The position numbers and the translations under genes were made by a program. From positions 1 through 35,963 of the forward strand of contig NZ_CAJWRQ010000015.1 in the NCBI RefSeq assembly GCF_913046405.1: DNA of 35,963 bases, read 5' to 3'. How positions within the stretch are numbered: position 1 is the stretch's first letter; every line of letters starts with the position of its first letter. This document shows positions 7,731 to 16,168 of the stretch, in pieces. Below the pieces are notes generated by a model. It saw nothing but the letters and a program-made list of their open reading frames with translations. It searched no databases and was not told the origin of the DNA. The DNA comes from an uncultured Christiangramia sp. GTDB lineage: Bacteria; Bacteroidota; Bacteroidia; Flavobacteriales; Flavobacteriaceae.

Positions 7731-9627
7731 TTATTGATATTTTGTACTTGTTAGTTATCGTTTTTTGTAAAATGCCTCGCTCTACCAGTAACCGTATTAC
7801 CTTTAGAATAGAGGATTCTTTATAGTTTAATAGAGAAGATATCTCTTTAGTGTCTAATGCCCTGGATTTTAATAATTTTTGTAGCGCCAGAAAAATTTCA
7901 TTCATTTCATCACGACTTAAACCATCAGTTTCAGCATTGCAAACCGAACACCTGCCACACTTTTCAGGCTTAGTTTCTCCAAAATACTTCAGCAACTGTA
8001 TTTGTTTACAAACCTGGTCATTCTGGACGAAATCGAGCACCGCCGATATCTTTTCTCTTTTTGTTTTATTGTATTTGGTTATAAATCCAGAAACAGGATT
8101 TATAGTGGATTCATCTTCCCTGGGTACCAGAAAGGTGATAGAGGCGTCATGTTTGGCAATCGAGAACTCTATGATTTCCTGTTGCTGTAAGTCTTCAAAA
8201 AGGCTCAGACATTCATTTTCCTGGAGATCTGCTTTCTCGGCTACAGATGAAATATTAAAGTTGACCAGGTTATCAAATACACCACCATAGTTTCTTAACA
8301 GAGTTCTTAAAAGGTGCGCATATTTTGGATTGTCATCAAGATAAATTTCCAGTTGATCCCCGCTTAATTTTATCATTATTTCAGTTTTCTTCTGAAACTG
8401 CTGAGACAGTCTAAGGACACTGCAACGATCTAAAAGTTGTAACGCGTTATAGGTCTTACCTGAAATTAAATGATATTGATTACAGAAGCTGGCAAAATTA
8501 AAATCATACACCTGATTTTCACCTTCACCATATGCTATGCTGAAATAAGCGTTTAGTTTTCTATAGATAAATTTGACATCTTCAACAGACGCGAGATTGT
8601 TTATAAACTGATTCCTTAGAACTGGAATGTCGCCAGCATTGGTCAGTATAACGGCTTTAGAAATCTCTCCATCTCTTCCTGCTCTTCCTGCTTCCTGAAA
8701 ATAGCTTTCTAAACTTTCAGGTAGATCAATATGCACAACGGTACGAACATCTGGTTTGTCAATACCCATTCCAAAGGCAGTTGTTGCAACCATTACACTG
8801 GTATCGTTGTTCATCCATGATCTAAACTTTGCAGTTTTGTCCTCCTTTTTCATTCCGCCATGATATGCAGCGGCCGTAATCCCATTCTTATTAAGAAAGT
8901 CTGTAATCTCCCGGGTGGCATTTCTGCTTCTTACATAAACAATGGCAGAATCATTTCCCAGTAGCCTCGTTAATCGAAAGTATTTATCTTCAGTTTTGAC
9001 AACCTCGTAGAACAGATTGGTTCTTTCAAATGATTTCTTAAATACTGCCCTGTTCTTCAACTGAAGCTGCTCGCAGATATCTTCCACTACCATTTTTGTT
9101 GCCGTAGCCGTAAATGCTGCCACAGGTACTTCAGGTATAATTTCTCGAACTTCTGAAATATTACGATACGCTGGCCTGAAATCATGTCCCCATTGAGAAA
9201 TACAATGCGCTTCATCTACAGCGATCAGGTTCACGTTCATTTGCTTCAGTCGTTCTTTAACAATATCCTGCTGAAGCCTTTCCGGAGAGAGATATAAAAA
9301 TTTGAAATTTCCGAAGATGCAATTGTCAAGATTCCTATCCAGATCAGAGTAAGAAATTCCGCCAGTAATAGCCATCGCTTTGATATTCTTTTTTTGAAGA
9401 GCCTGTACCTGGTCTTCCATTAAAGAAATTAGCGGTGATACCACCACGCAAATTCCTTCTGTTATCATCGCTGGTACCTGGAAACAGATAGATTTCCCAC
9501 CACCGGTAGGAAATAAGGTCAGCGTATCCTGACCATCGAGGATAGCCTCGATCACTTCCAGCTGTGAAGGCCGGAATTTCTGGAAGCCCCAATATTTTTC
9601 TAGAATTTTTAAAGCTTCCTTTTGCAA
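7723..9627 (-). CDS. recQ: ATP-dependent DNA helicase RecQ
   Basis: 634 aa. RecQ motif 0 (GFQKFRPSQLEVIEAIL), Walker A TGGGKS at 41-46, SPLISLMEDQV, DEAH at 138-141 followed by CISQWGHDFRPAY (the aromatic-rich loop), then AFTATAT, VYVRSRN, ATTAFGMGIDKPDVR and ESYFQEAGRAGRDG. The RecQ-C zinc site is present (VCKQIQLLKYFGE...KCGRCSVC, four Cys). After it comes a helical C-terminus of about 65 residues that looks like a winged helix rather than a clear HRDC domain. It unwinds DNA 3'-5' in recombination and fork repair. The start is TTG; no ATG lies in frame nearby, and the preceding gene stops 5 nt upstream, so translation is probably coupled. It is the middle gene of a three-gene operon. Confidence 0.95.
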   Translation of the reverse strand: MQKEALKILEKYWGFQKFRPSQLEVIEAILDGQDTLTLFPTGGGKSICFQVPAMITEGICVVVSPLISLMEDQVQALQKKNIKAMAITGGISYSDLDRNLDNCIFGNFKFLYLSPERLQQDIVKERLKQMNVNLIAVDEAHCISQWGHDFRPAYRNISEVREIIPEVPVAAFTATATKMVVEDICEQLQLKNRAVFKKSFERTNLFYEVVKTEDKYFRLTRLLGNDSAIVYVRSRNATREITDFLNKNGITAAAYHGGMKKEDKTAKFRSWMNNDTSVMVATTAFGMGIDKPDVRTVVHIDLPESLESYFQEAGRAGRDGEISKAVILTNAGDIPVLRNQFINNLASVEDVKFIYRKLNAYFSIAYGEGENQVYDFNFASFCNQYHLISGKTYNALQLLDRCSVLRLSQQFQKKTEIMIKLSGDQLEIYLDDNPKYAHLLRTLLRNYGGVFDNLVNFNISSVAEKADLQENECLSLFEDLQQQEIIEFSIAKHDASITFLVPREDESTINPVSGFITKYNKTKREKISAVLDFVQNDQVCKQIQLLKYFGETKPEKCGRCSVCNAETDGLSRDEMNEIFLALQKLLKSRALDTKEISSLLNYKESSILKVIRLLVERGILQKTITNKYKISIND

Positions 9628-9632
9628 AAGAT

Positions 9633-10157
9633 TTATAGTTGGTTCAGTATAAATTTAGTTCTTTCTGCCACACTTGATTTAGGAATTTCAATGGGACTAT
9701 AGCCAAAGCGTCTGTAAGTGTCATACAAATATTCTGAAATTCTTACCGCTTCTTCATAGGTTTCGTAACGCTCATTATCACTTTTATAAATCTCCTTCCA
9801 TGGTGGTAAGATAAAAACTTTATCATAGGCATGCTCCTCACAGGTCGCATTGAATATCTCGGGATAAACAGTGTTAAAATAATCCATATAGGCAACAACA
9901 TCGGGCAATCCACGATCTAGAAAGATGCGATTCGCTGAGGAATTAGAAGCTTCCTTAAACTGATTTAATCTCCCTTCAAGTAATTTTTCACTGAATAGTA
10001 AGGGCTGCTCCAGGAAGAGCTGATCGATACCATCTCTTTGTGCTTCAAGGGTTACCTGCCTGGAGATCTCATGGATACAGTTTTCTCCTTTAGCTTCCAG
10101 TTCGTGTATAATGGAAGACTTTCCAGTACCGGGTCCACCGGTAATAACAATTTTCAT
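9633..10157 (-). CDS. Small P-loop ATPase/kinase-like protein (AAA_28 type)
   Basis: A 174-aa P-loop NTPase beginning MKIVITGGPGTGKSSIIHELEAKG: Walker A GGPGTGKS lies at the extreme N-terminus. It continues with HEISRQVTLEAQRDG, a Walker-B-like segment IFLDRGLPDVVAYMDYF, and late KVFILPPWKEIYKSDNERYETYEEA, which carries the lid-type arginines. This set matches the AAA_28 (NadR kinase-like) family of small ATPases; the true substrate is unknown. I chose ATG 10157 because the Walker A sits at the usual distance from it; an in-frame GTG at 10166 would add three residues. It heads the operon with recQ and fmt (5-nt gap to recQ). Confidence 0.8.
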   Translation of the reverse strand: MKIVITGGPGTGKSSIIHELEAKGENCIHEISRQVTLEAQRDGIDQLFLEQPLLFSEKLLEGRLNQFKEASNSSANRIFLDRGLPDVVAYMDYFNTVYPEIFNATCEEHAYDKVFILPPWKEIYKSDNERYETYEEAVRISEYLYDTYRRFGYSPIEIPKSSVAERTKFILNQL

Positions 10158-10217
10158 AGTTTTCACCCGGCAAATTTCGGTAAATGAATTTGATTATAAA
10201 AATGTTGTCTTTCCTTG

Positions 10218-10225
10218 TATCTTTG
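10218..10225 (+). promoter_or_regulatory. Possible -7 element for the DUF493 gene
   Basis: TATCTTTG fits TAnnTTTG and lies 21 bp before ATG 10247. The nearest upstream TTTG (10189-10192) is 25 bp away, longer than usual, so this is tentative. Confidence 0.35.
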
Positions 10226-10246
10226 TCATAAAAGAAGGAGAAAACT

Positions 10247-10540
10247 ATGAGTGATTCGACAAATCCGGAGGAATTTTACGCAAAACTTAAAAAACAGCTT
10301 CAGGATACTGCCATGTGGCCTGCAGAATATCTTTACAAATTTATTGTTCCTACAAAAGGGGAGAAGGTAACACAGGTTGAGGATATATTTGATAACATGG
10401 GAGCTGTCATCAATACCAAACAATCTAAAAAAGGAACATATACCAGTGTTTCCATTAATGTTAGGATGAAAGATCCTGACCATGTGATTGAAAAATATAA
10501 AGAGGTGGCTGATAAAGTTGAAGGGGTTATTTCTCTTTAA
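10247..10540 (+). CDS. DUF493 (YbeD-like) small protein
   Basis: 97 aa with the DUF493 signature: an N-terminal helix NPEEFYAKLKKQLQDT, then WPAEYLYKFIVPTKGEKVTQVEDIF, GAVINTKQSKKGTYTSVSINVRMKDPDHVIEKYKEVADKVEGV. These give the ferredoxin-like beta-alpha-beta fold of the YbeD family, thought to be an ACT-like regulatory module; its ligand and partner are not known to me. It is soluble and cytoplasmic. It diverges from the AAA ATPase operon across an 89-bp gap and is followed by DUF4290 after 101 bp on the same strand. Confidence 0.85.
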   Translation: MSDSTNPEEFYAKLKKQLQDTAMWPAEYLYKFIVPTKGEKVTQVEDIFDNMGAVINTKQSKKGTYTSVSINVRMKDPDHVIEKYKEVADKVEGVISL

Positions 10541-10641
10541 TGATCGCACAATTGCGCTATTTTATTGTCATTCTTACTGAATATTTAGTATTTTGCACGC
10601 AGGAGAAAACTTCTATTAAATTACCTAATTAAATCTTAATT

Positions 10642-11289
10642 TTGACAAACGCTTTAGAATATAACTCTGAAAGGAGTAAACTGATCATTCCTGAATATGG
10701 CAGACATTTGCAGAAAATGGTCGAACATGCTGTAGAAATCGAAGATGATAAAGAACGTAACAAAGTTGCTAATTCAATTATTGCTGTAATGGGTAATATG
10801 AATCCGCATCTTCGTGATGTGCCAGATTTTCAGCATAAATTATGGGATCAGTTATTTATAATAAGTGATTTTAAGCTGGATGTTGAGTCTCCTTTTCCAA
10901 AGCCGACGAGGGAAATGCTTACAGAGCGTCCCGAAATGCTAGATTATCCTGAGAATAATCCTAAGTATAGGTTCTACGGAAACAATATCAAGCGCATGAT
11001 CGATGCAGCAAAAGATAAGGAAGAAGGGGATTTCAAAGATGCCCTGGTGATGACTATCGCCAATCACATGAAAAAATCTTACCTGAACTGGAATCGTGAT
11101 TCTGTAGATGATGAAGTCATCATTAATCATTTGAAAGAATTGAGTGGTGGAAAGATCAATCTCAAAAATGCTGATGAGGATCTAACCCAGGCTTCAGAAC
11201 TTATTCGCGGAAGCGGATCCAACAAGAAGAAATACTCGAAAAACAAAAAACATACCGGCGGCCGTAAGCCTGGTCGTAAACGCCACTAA
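10642..11289 (+). CDS. DUF4290 domain protein
   Basis: 215 aa, Bacteroidota-specific. Recognised by LEYNSERSKLIIPEYGRHLQKMVEHA, MGNMNPHLRDVPDFQHKLWDQLFIIS, FYGNNIKRMIDAAKDKEEG and TIANHMKKSYLNWNRDSV. It is mostly helical, with a strongly basic tail of about 25 residues (KKYSKNKKHTGGRKPGRKRH), which suggests contact with RNA or DNA; this is inference. The start is TTG 10642: a stop at 10630-10632 closes the frame upstream and no ATG is placed to give the conserved N-terminus. The stop is 12 bp before murA, so the two are very likely co-transcribed. Confidence 0.85.
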   Translation: MTNALEYNSERSKLIIPEYGRHLQKMVEHAVEIEDDKERNKVANSIIAVMGNMNPHLRDVPDFQHKLWDQLFIISDFKLDVESPFPKPTREMLTERPEMLDYPENNPKYRFYGNNIKRMIDAAKDKEEGDFKDALVMTIANHMKKSYLNWNRDSVDDEVIINHLKELSGGKINLKNADEDLTQASELIRGSGSNKKKYSKNKKHTGGRKPGRKRH

Positions 11290-11301
11290 TATTTTTCTTT
11301 A

Positions 11302-12615
11302 ATGGGAACATTTCAAATAGAAGGCGGTCATCGTTTGAGCGGGGAAATACAACCTCAAGGAGCAAAAAACGAGGCGCTGCAAATTTTATGTGCAGTATTG
11401 TTAACCGATGAAAAGGTGGTTATCAATAACATTCCAGATATACTGGACGTTAATAAACTAATCAACTTACTAAAAAATCTTGGTGTTAAGATCGAAAAGC
11501 TGGGTAAAGGAAGTTATTCCTTTCAAAGTGATGATCTGGACATGCAGTACCTGAATAGTGAACAGTTCAAGATCGATGGAGGAGGACTTCGTGGTTCTAT
11601 CATGATCGTAGGGCCTATGCTGGGAAGATTTGGAAAAGGTTTTATTCCTAAACCTGGTGGCGATAAAATTGGGCGACGCAGACTCGATACTCACTTCGAA
11701 GGATTTATGAAGCTGGGTGCCGATTTCAGATATAATAAAGAAGAACGTTTTTACGGAGTTGAAGCTCCTGAAGGTTTAACTGGAAGTTATATGTTACTGG
11801 AAGAAGCATCAGTAACCGGAACTGCCAACATTGTAATGGCTGCTGTTCTTGCAAAAGGAAAAACGACCATTTATAATGCAGCCTGCGAACCGTATTTACA
11901 GCAATTATGCCTAATGATGAACCGTATGGGTGCAAACATTAGTGGAATAGGTTCCAATATGCTTATCATAGATGGTGTAGAGAAGCTAGGAGGTTGTGAG
12001 CATACAATTCTTCCAGATATGATCGAAATTGGATCATGGATTGGCCTTGCCGCAATGACCAAAAGTGAAATCACTATCAAGAATGTAAACTGGGATATGT
12101 TGGGCATCATCCCGACGACCTTCAGGAAACTGGGAATTACTGTCGAAAGAAAAGGTGACGATATTTTTATACCTGCACATTCTGAAGGTTATGAGGTACA
12201 GAGCTTTATTGATGGCTCGATCATGAACATCAGTGATGCTCCGTGGCCAGGGTTTACCCCAGATCTTTTGAGTATCATCCTTGTAATCGCAACTCAGGCA
12301 AGAGGAAGCGTTTTGATACATCAAAAAATGTTTGAAAGCAGGTTGTTCTTTGTAGATAAACTTATAGATATGGGAGCGAAGATCATACTTTGTGATCCAC
12401 ATAGAGCCACGGTAATTGGCCATGACTTTCAATCTCAGTTAAAGGCTACTACCATGACCTCTCCAGATATTAGAGCTGGAATTTCCTTGTTGATTGCTGC
12501 ACTTTCAGCCAAAGGAACTTCAACGATACACAACATCGAGCAAATTGACAGAGGTTACGAAAATATTGAAGAGAGGTTAAAAGCGATAGGAGCGAAGATC
12601 ACCAGAATAGCCTAA
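11302..12615 (+). CDS. murA: UDP-N-acetylglucosamine 1-carboxyvinyltransferase, Asp-type active site
   Basis: 437 aa, full length. It catalyses the first committed step of peptidoglycan synthesis, adding enolpyruvate from PEP to UDP-GlcNAc. Two inside-out alpha/beta domains are evident: the N-terminal GAKNEAL (Lys22-Asn23), the mobile loop PKPGGDKIGRRRLDTHFEGF, WPGFTPDLLS (substrate Asp), and FESRLFFVDKL near the end. The loop residue that is Cys115 in E. coli is Asp121 here. Asp versions are active but cannot be alkylated by fosfomycin, as known for mycobacteria and chlamydiae. It follows DUF4290 by 12 bp and ends at a strong bidirectional terminator. Confidence 0.96.
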   Translation: MGTFQIEGGHRLSGEIQPQGAKNEALQILCAVLLTDEKVVINNIPDILDVNKLINLLKNLGVKIEKLGKGSYSFQSDDLDMQYLNSEQFKIDGGGLRGSIMIVGPMLGRFGKGFIPKPGGDKIGRRRLDTHFEGFMKLGADFRYNKEERFYGVEAPEGLTGSYMLLEEASVTGTANIVMAAVLAKGKTTIYNAACEPYLQQLCLMMNRMGANISGIGSNMLIIDGVEKLGGCEHTILPDMIEIGSWIGLAAMTKSEITIKNVNWDMLGIIPTTFRKLGITVERKGDDIFIPAHSEGYEVQSFIDGSIMNISDAPWPGFTPDLLSIILVIATQARGSVLIHQKMFESRLFFVDKLIDMGAKIILCDPHRATVIGHDFQSQLKATTMTSPDIRAGISLLIAALSAKGTSTIHNIEQIDRGYENIEERLKAIGAKITRIA

Positions 12616-12642
12616 CGGTTTTTCCCTCGGAAATTAAAGTAT

Positions 12643-12674
12643 AAAAAAAGCTGTTCGTTAGAACAGCTTTTTTT
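12643..12674. terminator. Bidirectional Rho-independent terminator between murA and the 486-aa gene
   Basis: A perfect 14-bp inverted repeat (seven A + GCTGTTC at 12643-12656; GAACAGC + seven T at 12661-12674) with a GTTA loop. T-runs on both strands let it end both converging transcripts. Confidence 0.9.
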
Positions 12675-12692
12675 ATGCTTTATGTATTCAGA

Positions 12693-14153
12693 TTAGACTT
12701 CTGACTTCGCCTGTTCCTTATGTTCCTTATAATGAAAAAGATTTTGCTCCTTGATCATTTTTGTTGTTTTCTCCGGAAGCATATCTTCCCAGCCACTTTT
12801 CCCTTCGCTGATCATTTTTAATACTTCGCGAGAATAAATATTCAGCGTATCTGGATTATAATTCTTGATATCCTCAACACGTCCATTATATTTAAAGAAC
12901 TTGAATAATTCCTTCATTCTTGGGTGTACTTTCAGATTTTCGCTGGTAGTAAGTTCACCAGTTTCCTCGTCTTTCAGTGGATATAGATACACCTTTAGAT
13001 CTTTAAAGAATAATTTTCCGAAGGCCTCAAGAATACCGCCGCTTAGATGTCTATAGTATTTTTCATCAAATACGTCCACAAGATTCTGAACACCCATGGT
13101 AAGACCCATACGCTGTTTAGAGTATCTGGAGAAATATTCTACTACCTTGAAGTATTCCTGGAAGTTAGAGATCATAACTGTTTGTCCTAATGAACATAAA
13201 AGTTCAGCTCTATCCATGAAATCACGCTCATCGATCTCTCCTTCAGCTCTCAAGTTGGATAGGGTGATTTCAAAAATGATCTCAGTATTTTCTTCAGAAA
13301 CCTTACTCTCGTTGAAGAATAATTCTTTAGATCTTTCATACATATCCATGTTTACCTTGGTAACAGGTCTAAAGCTACCACGCAGCGCAAGAATATTCTT
13401 TTTGTAAAGTATTTTCGCAGGAAGTACATTATTTCCATCAGGTCCGAACATTACCGCATCGGTCATTCCATTCTTGACCAACTGAAGGCTCATTAGCCTG
13501 TTATCCACATTCTCAAAACGAGGACCCGAGAAATTGATCGTATCAATCTCGATCTGATCTTTATCTATATGATCATACAGGTAACGTAGTAGTTTTTTTG
13601 GATTATCGTACTTGTAATAAGCGCCGTAAATAAGGTTAACACCTAGTATTCCTAAGGTGTTTTGCTGGTGACGGGCGTCATTTTCATGAAATCTTACATG
13701 TAGCAGGATCTCATTATAATCTTCTTTAGGATCTACTTGATATCTAATTCCTACCCAACCATGACCTTTGTATTTCTTCGCGAAATCTATGGTAGCTACA
13801 GTATTGGCGTAAGTAAAGAATAATTTGTTTGGATGTTTTTCACGAGAAATACGCTCTTCAATAAGATGGGTTTCGTGAGACAGCATTTTCTTCAGCCTTG
13901 CTTCAGTAACATATCGCCTGTCATCTTCAACTCCATAGATCGCGTCACTAAAATCCTTGTCATAGGCACTCATGGCCTTAGCGATGGTTCCAGATGCACC
14001 TCCAGCACGAAAGAAGTTTCGCACTGTTTCCTGCCCGGCACCAATTTCAGAAAAAGTTCCGTAGATATTTTCGTTAAGATTGATACGCAGGGCCTTACTA
14101 TTAATAGAAGGAACATTTTCAAATTCCTTATCGCCCATTATGGTAATTGGCAT
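12693..14153 (-). CDS. Conserved Bacteroidota-type protein of unknown function (486 aa)
   Basis: I recognise this as a widely kept but uncharacterised family, and assign no reaction. The sequence begins with an ordered soluble domain: ALRINLNENIYGTFSEIGAG, NFFRAGGASGTIAKAMSAYDKDFSD, then GHGWVGIRYQ, LHVRFHENDARHQQNTLGILGVNL, GMTDAVMFGPDG and ILALRGSFRPVT. The C-terminal half has GLTMGVQNLVDVFDEKYYRHLSGGILEAFGKLF. There is no signal peptide and no membrane segment. Members are sometimes labelled nicotinate-nucleotide adenylyltransferase or TonB receptor, but neither an HxGH nucleotidyltransferase motif nor a beta-barrel is present. The many invariant-looking Gly, Asn and His residues suggest an enzyme. 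ATG 14153 is used; ATG 14138 is an alternative. A promoter with TTTG-18-TACTTTTG lies upstream. Confidence 0.8.
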   Translation of the reverse strand: MPITIMGDKEFENVPSINSKALRINLNENIYGTFSEIGAGQETVRNFFRAGGASGTIAKAMSAYDKDFSDAIYGVEDDRRYVTEARLKKMLSHETHLIEERISREKHPNKLFFTYANTVATIDFAKKYKGHGWVGIRYQVDPKEDYNEILLHVRFHENDARHQQNTLGILGVNLIYGAYYKYDNPKKLLRYLYDHIDKDQIEIDTINFSGPRFENVDNRLMSLQLVKNGMTDAVMFGPDGNNVLPAKILYKKNILALRGSFRPVTKVNMDMYERSKELFFNESKVSEENTEIIFEITLSNLRAEGEIDERDFMDRAELLCSLGQTVMISNFQEYFKVVEYFSRYSKQRMGLTMGVQNLVDVFDEKYYRHLSGGILEAFGKLFFKDLKVYLYPLKDEETGELTTSENLKVHPRMKELFKFFKYNGRVEDIKNYNPDTLNIYSREVLKMISEGKSGWEDMLPEKTTKMIKEQNLFHYKEHKEQAKSEV

Positions 14154-14191
14154 ATTTTATTGTTTAGGTAAGCATTGTTAATTGCGTACTT

Positions 14192-14221
14192 CAAAAGTAC
14201 TAAAAGCGGTAGGCATACAAA
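14192..14221 (-). promoter_or_regulatory. Promoter for the 486-aa gene
   Basis: Reverse strand: TTTG (14221-14218), 18 bp, TACTTTTG (14199-14192). The -7 element lies inside a small palindrome GTACTT-CAA-AAGTAC (14186-14200), which may be coincidental or an operator. Confidence 0.6.
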
Positions 14222-14231
14222 AAAATATATT

Positions 14232-14239
14232 TACTTTTG
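14232..14239 (+). promoter_or_regulatory. Possible -7 element for the metallo-hydrolase gene
   Basis: TACTTTTG fits TAnnTTTG, 18 bp before TTG 14258. A matching -33 TTTG is not seen at 18-20 bp. It would be divergent from the promoter at 14192-14221. Confidence 0.35.
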
Positions 14240-14257
14240 TGTCAAAAATAACAGCAT

Positions 14258-15019
14258 TTGGAAGTTACATTCTTAGGTACTGGAACATCACAAGGTATAC
14301 CAATAATTGGGGTGGATCACCCGGTCTGCTACAGCGATGACCCCCGCGATAAAAGGCTTCGTGTCTCTGTATTGGTTAGCTGGAAAGGAAAAAATATATT
14401 GATTGACTGTGGACCAGATTTTAGACAGCAGATGCTCGCCAATAATGTGAAAAAACTGGATGCTATTTTTTATACACATGAACACAATGACCATACTGCC
14501 GGTCTGGATGATATAAGACCATACTTCTTTCGGCAGGGTGACATTCCTATTTTTGCTCATGAAAGAGTTTTGAATTCCCTAAGGAGAAAATTCGATTATA
14601 TTTTTACCTCGGAAGATCGATATCCTGGAGCTCCTGCAGTTATTGAGAATGTAGTGCGTAATGAGAAGTTTCAATTCGAAGGTTTGAATGTTATACCTGT
14701 AGATTTTAAACATAATAAATTACAGGTATTTGGATACAGACTGGGAGATTTTGCCTATCTAACCGATATTAAAACGATTTCTGAAAAAGAGATCGCCAAA
14801 CTGAAGGATTTAAAAGTTCTGGTAGTAAGTGCATTAAGAAGAGAGCCACATCATTCACATTTCAATCTTGAAGAAGCTCTAAAGTTTGTAGAAATGGTGA
14901 AGCCGGAAAGAACATATTTTACACACATAAGTCATATGCTGGGATTTCATGCGGAAGTCGAGGAAGAACTTCCCGAAAACGTTCATCTCGCATATGACAA
15001 CTTAAAAATTGAAATTTAG
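14258..15019 (+). CDS. PhnP-like MBL-fold metallo-hydrolase
   Basis: 253 aa. It opens with VTFLGTGTSQGIPIIG, the start of the PhnP/RNase Z-like branch of the metallo-beta-lactamase fold, then ILIDCGPDFRQQM, the metal-binding THEHNDHTAG motif (HxHxDH), FAYLTDIKT with the bridging Asp, and the late THISHMLGFH. PhnP proper is a cyclic phosphodiesterase; these homologues in Bacteroidota probably hydrolyse a phosphodiester, but the substrate cannot be read from sequence. The start is TTG 14258: the ordered fold begins at the very next codons, and no ATG fits. The stop lies one base before the ATG of the next gene, so the pair is likely co-translated. Confidence 0.9.
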   Translation: MEVTFLGTGTSQGIPIIGVDHPVCYSDDPRDKRLRVSVLVSWKGKNILIDCGPDFRQQMLANNVKKLDAIFYTHEHNDHTAGLDDIRPYFFRQGDIPIFAHERVLNSLRRKFDYIFTSEDRYPGAPAVIENVVRNEKFQFEGLNVIPVDFKHNKLQVFGYRLGDFAYLTDIKTISEKEIAKLKDLKVLVVSALRREPHHSHFNLEEALKFVEMVKPERTYFTHISHMLGFHAEVEEELPENVHLAYDNLKIEI

Positions 15020-15020
15020 T

Positions 15021-15515
15021 ATGCGTAGCAAGATTCTAATGTATCTATTCATCTTCGCCTTATTATTCTGCATATTTATTTATGTAAATGATAAAAGAAT
15101 TCTGGATTCAAAGCAGGAAAAGATCGAGCAGCTTGAAGATAAGCTTTCTGAAGTAGAACTCAATCAAGAGCAACAGTCCATAGCAACTTCTGAAGATTAC
15201 TTCAATTTGCAGGATAATGAGGATGCGATCACTTACTTTCAGAATAATGGAGTAGAGACCGAAGGTCTTATTACAAAAATCGAAGATGCGATCATTTCGA
15301 AGAATAGTGCTTCAAATGATAATCCTCTGGTCCCACATGCCGGTATGGAAGGTTCCATGAGGATTAACAAGATCAAAGTGCTTAATCACAAATGGATCAT
15401 TGCCGACTTTACCGATGGATCTTACTGGGGTGAAGTGTTCTTAACCTACACTATTCAGGAAGACGGGGCACCGGTTTTCAATACCGAGCAATCATTCCTG
15501 TATCCTAAATATTAG
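15021..15515 (+). CDS. Membrane-anchored coiled-coil protein of unknown function
   Basis: 164 aa. An N-terminal hydrophobic helix (about residues 7-22, ILMYLFIFALLFCIFIYV) acts as a membrane anchor or uncleaved signal. A charged heptad-rich stretch follows (about 30-55, KQEKIEQLEDKLSEVELNQEQQ), probably a coiled coil. The remaining 100 residues look like a small alpha/beta domain (ITYFQNNGVETEGLITKIEDAI; HKWIIADFTDGSYWGEVFLTYTI), probably periplasmic. I do not recognise a named function. ATG 15021 is preferred to an in-frame TTG at 15009 because it begins the basic-then-hydrophobic leader and follows the upstream stop by one base. The last 4 bp overlap the end of the converging esterase gene. 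Confidence 0.75.
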   Translation: MRSKILMYLFIFALLFCIFIYVNDKRILDSKQEKIEQLEDKLSEVELNQEQQSIATSEDYFNLQDNEDAITYFQNNGVETEGLITKIEDAIISKNSASNDNPLVPHAGMEGSMRINKIKVLNHKWIIADFTDGSYWGEVFLTYTIQEDGAPVFNTEQSFLYPKY

Positions 15516-16168
15516 AGTCTTTTTTGAAGCCATTTTTTGAGTTCAAAGAAATTCTGTGGAGCAACCCCGTGACCGACCGGAAATTCAGAATAAGTAAAAT
15601 CTACACCAAGGTTTTCTAAGAACGGTTTAGTTCTGCGTGCCCAATCTACTGGGATCACCTGGTCTGCAGATCCATGTGAGCAGTAGAAAGATAGCTGACT
15701 AAGATCATTTTTAAGGTAATCCTGCCCGAATATTTCTTTATTGATATAACCGCTCAGAGCAATCACATTATCGATCTTTTCCGGGTAAGTCAACGCCACG
15801 GCATAACTCAAGATACTTCCCTGGCTAAAACCTAAAAGATTGATCTTTGAAGCATCTACAGGGTAGTTTTCAATAACCTGATCAATAAAAGTAGCGATCA
15901 TATCTCTTGACTTAATAGCCTGAATATCATCACTAAACTTTCCGTTTTCGTTATCAAAGTGAATAGCATACCAAGCATTACCATATGGTTGCATTGGATA
16001 GGGCGCTTTAGCTGAAATTATAAATAATTCCTCTGGCATTTCCTCTGCAAATGAAAAAAGATCGTTTTCATCGCTTCCGTAGCCATGTAAGAGGATAAGC
16101 GCAGGCGCATTTTCAACGCTTACTTTAGGTTTTCTTATAATATGATCTAAAACAAAATTGTCTTGCAT
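15512..16168 (-). CDS. Alpha/beta-hydrolase, carboxylesterase/phospholipase type
   Basis: 218 aa, the length of the small YpfH/EstB esterase family. It shows the oxyanion strand LILLHGYGSDENDL, the nucleophile elbow GFSQGS with Ser115, Asp169 in SHGSADQVIPV and His200 in FPVGHGV, a complete catalytic triad. It should hydrolyse carboxylic esters of short or medium acyl chains, such as lysophospholipids or small esters; the real substrate is unknown. There is no signal peptide, so it is cytoplasmic. Its start shares one base with the stop of the upstream membrane protein gene, so it is the last gene of the BatA-dihydroorotase-like operon. Confidence 0.88.
   Translation of the reverse strand: MQDNFVLDHIIRKPKVSVENAPALILLHGYGSDENDLFSFAEEMPEELFIISAKAPYPMQPYGNAWYAIHFDNENGKFSDDIQAIKSRDMIATFIDQVIENYPVDASKINLLGFSQGSILSYAVALTYPEKIDNVIALSGYINKEIFGQDYLKNDLSQLSFYCSHGSADQVIPVDWARRTKPFLENLGVDFTYSEFPVGHGVAPQNFFELKKWLQKRL

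Noticed and set aside
7850-8290. Forward-strand frame of 146 aa inside recQ
   Set aside because: It is antisense to the conserved RecQ C-terminal and zinc-binding region and has no family match.
12693-14153. Label of nicotinate-nucleotide adenylyltransferase or TonB receptor for the 486-aa protein
   Set aside because: No HxGH-type motif, no signal peptide and no barrel pattern are present.
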